Part shown: positions 63,636 to 64,000 of the stretch, piece by piece | How the letters are laid out: every line of letters starts with the position of its first letter | How positions within the stretch are numbered: the stretch's first letter is position 1 | Assembly: GCF_014290175.1 (NCBI RefSeq) | Contig: NZ_JACOOR010000007.1 | Span: forward strand, 165,810-229,809 | Length of the DNA stretch: 64,000 nucleotides | Source of the DNA: Anaerosacchariphilus hominis | Lineage (GTDB): Bacteria; Bacillota; Clostridia; Lachnospirales; Lachnospiraceae | Direction of reading: 5' to 3' | The notes under the pieces: generated by a model | What the model was told of the DNA's origin: nothing | The model's database searches: none | What the model saw: only the letters and a program-made list of their open reading frames with translations | Translations under genes and position numbers: made by a program

Positions 63636-63900
63636 GAGGCTATCACAGGAAAGAAAACTGATGAAGAGTATTGCGTTGAGTAAAGAAATGTTTGGTCTGC
63701 CGGAAAAAGAGGAACGTGTAGCTACACATTTCATTCGATAAAATGAAAGTGATATTGATAAATTCTCAGGACCGGTTTTGCAGTAAAATAGAGACTTATA
63801 GGACAAAACGTGTTGATAGAAAGTACTGTGAGCTCTTGAAAATAAAGGGTTTGCAGGCATTTAATCTTTCTTAAAATTAGAACCATGGAGGGAAGGTTAA
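63636..63900 (+). other. Spacer before the transposase
   Basis: No gene recognised. GGACCGGTTTTGCAGTAAAAT at 63775 onward resembles the GGACGGTTTTGTAGTAGAAT boundary string of 36400 and 39099. A short frame near 63661 (KSIALSKEMFGLPEKEERVA) is a possible fragment. Confidence 0.35.
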
Positions 63901-64000
63901 ATGAATCAAGTAAATTGTCCTATTTGTGGTAAAAAATGTGTTAAATCAGGAAAGACAAAAGCCGGTTCGCAACGTTGGTTTTGTAAGGGCTGCAAAACAT
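63901..64000 (+). CDS. IS transposase, N-terminal zinc ribbon (partial)
   Basis: The window ends inside this gene. The 33 visible residues read MNQVNCPICGKKCVKSGKTK followed by SQRWFCKGCK, a CxxC..CxxC zinc ribbon typical of IS1249/IS256-type and related transposases. GGAGGGAAGG precedes the ATG at 63901. The family cannot be fixed without the catalytic domain. Confidence 0.75.
   Translation, partial: MNQVNCPICGKKCVKSGKTKAGSQRWFCKGCKT

Overview
The window reads as the chromosome of a Gram-positive Clostridia, most likely a Lachnospiraceae. The evidence is the ribosomal/RNA-polymerase gene order, strong AGGAGG ribosome-binding sites, TTGACA-17-TATAAT promoters and the types of mobile element present. 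No rRNA or tRNA gene and no CRISPR array was found.

Region 1 (1-21.4 kb) is core genome. It holds the rplK(end)-rplA operon, an L10-type leader, rplJ-rplL, rpoB-rpoC, a convergent ferredoxin-type aldo/keto reductase, a CobW-like GTPase with glycerol kinase, a dihydrolipoamide dehydrogenase with a metallo-beta-lactamase-fold protein, and the str operon (rpsL, rpsG, fusA, tuf).

Region 2 (21.3-40.2 kb) is a tandem array of related integrative mobilizable elements at the 3' end of tuf. A 56-bp copy of the tuf end occurs at 21269, 30271 and 36993. Element 1 (about 9.0 kb) has repressor, xis, integrase, an oriT-like region and a MobA/L relaxase. Its cargo is a defence island: a small controller, an NgoMIV-like C5 methyltransferase and endonuclease, a SIR2-like protein and a DUF262 protein. 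Element 2 (about 6.7 kb) has the same front end but an AAA ATPase, a MobV relaxase and one small membrane protein as cargo. Element 3 is a remnant in which a deletion joined xis to the relaxase tail. Paired heptamers with a fixed 4-bp gap, different in each element, lie at the element ends and look like integrase arm sites.

Region 3 (about 40.2-51.8 kb) is a fourth, unrelated element. It has an integrase facing its left end, a repressor, xis, a DUF3847 protein, a canonical MOBQ-type nic sequence, a frameshifted MobA/L relaxase whose tail is overlapped by other reading frames, and a DUF6040 membrane protein. Its cargo is a broken ABC transporter interrupted by a nitroreductase-MATE-GNAT-MATE operon.

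Region 4 (51.8-64 kb) is a patchwork of small accessory genes: membrane proteins, a radical-SAM mobile pair with its MarR regulator, two copies of a cupin/HxlR pair, a GNAT acetyltransferase, an XRE regulator, a MATE pump, DUF2500, a nucleotidyltransferase/HEPN pair with a nonsense codon, and transposase pieces. Many of these genes are bracketed by a recurring motif (AATCGGAATTTG before the gene, AACTTCCAGTTTG at the stop codon). The same motif brackets the cargo of elements 2 and 3. This cassette-like organisation is the most unusual feature of the window.
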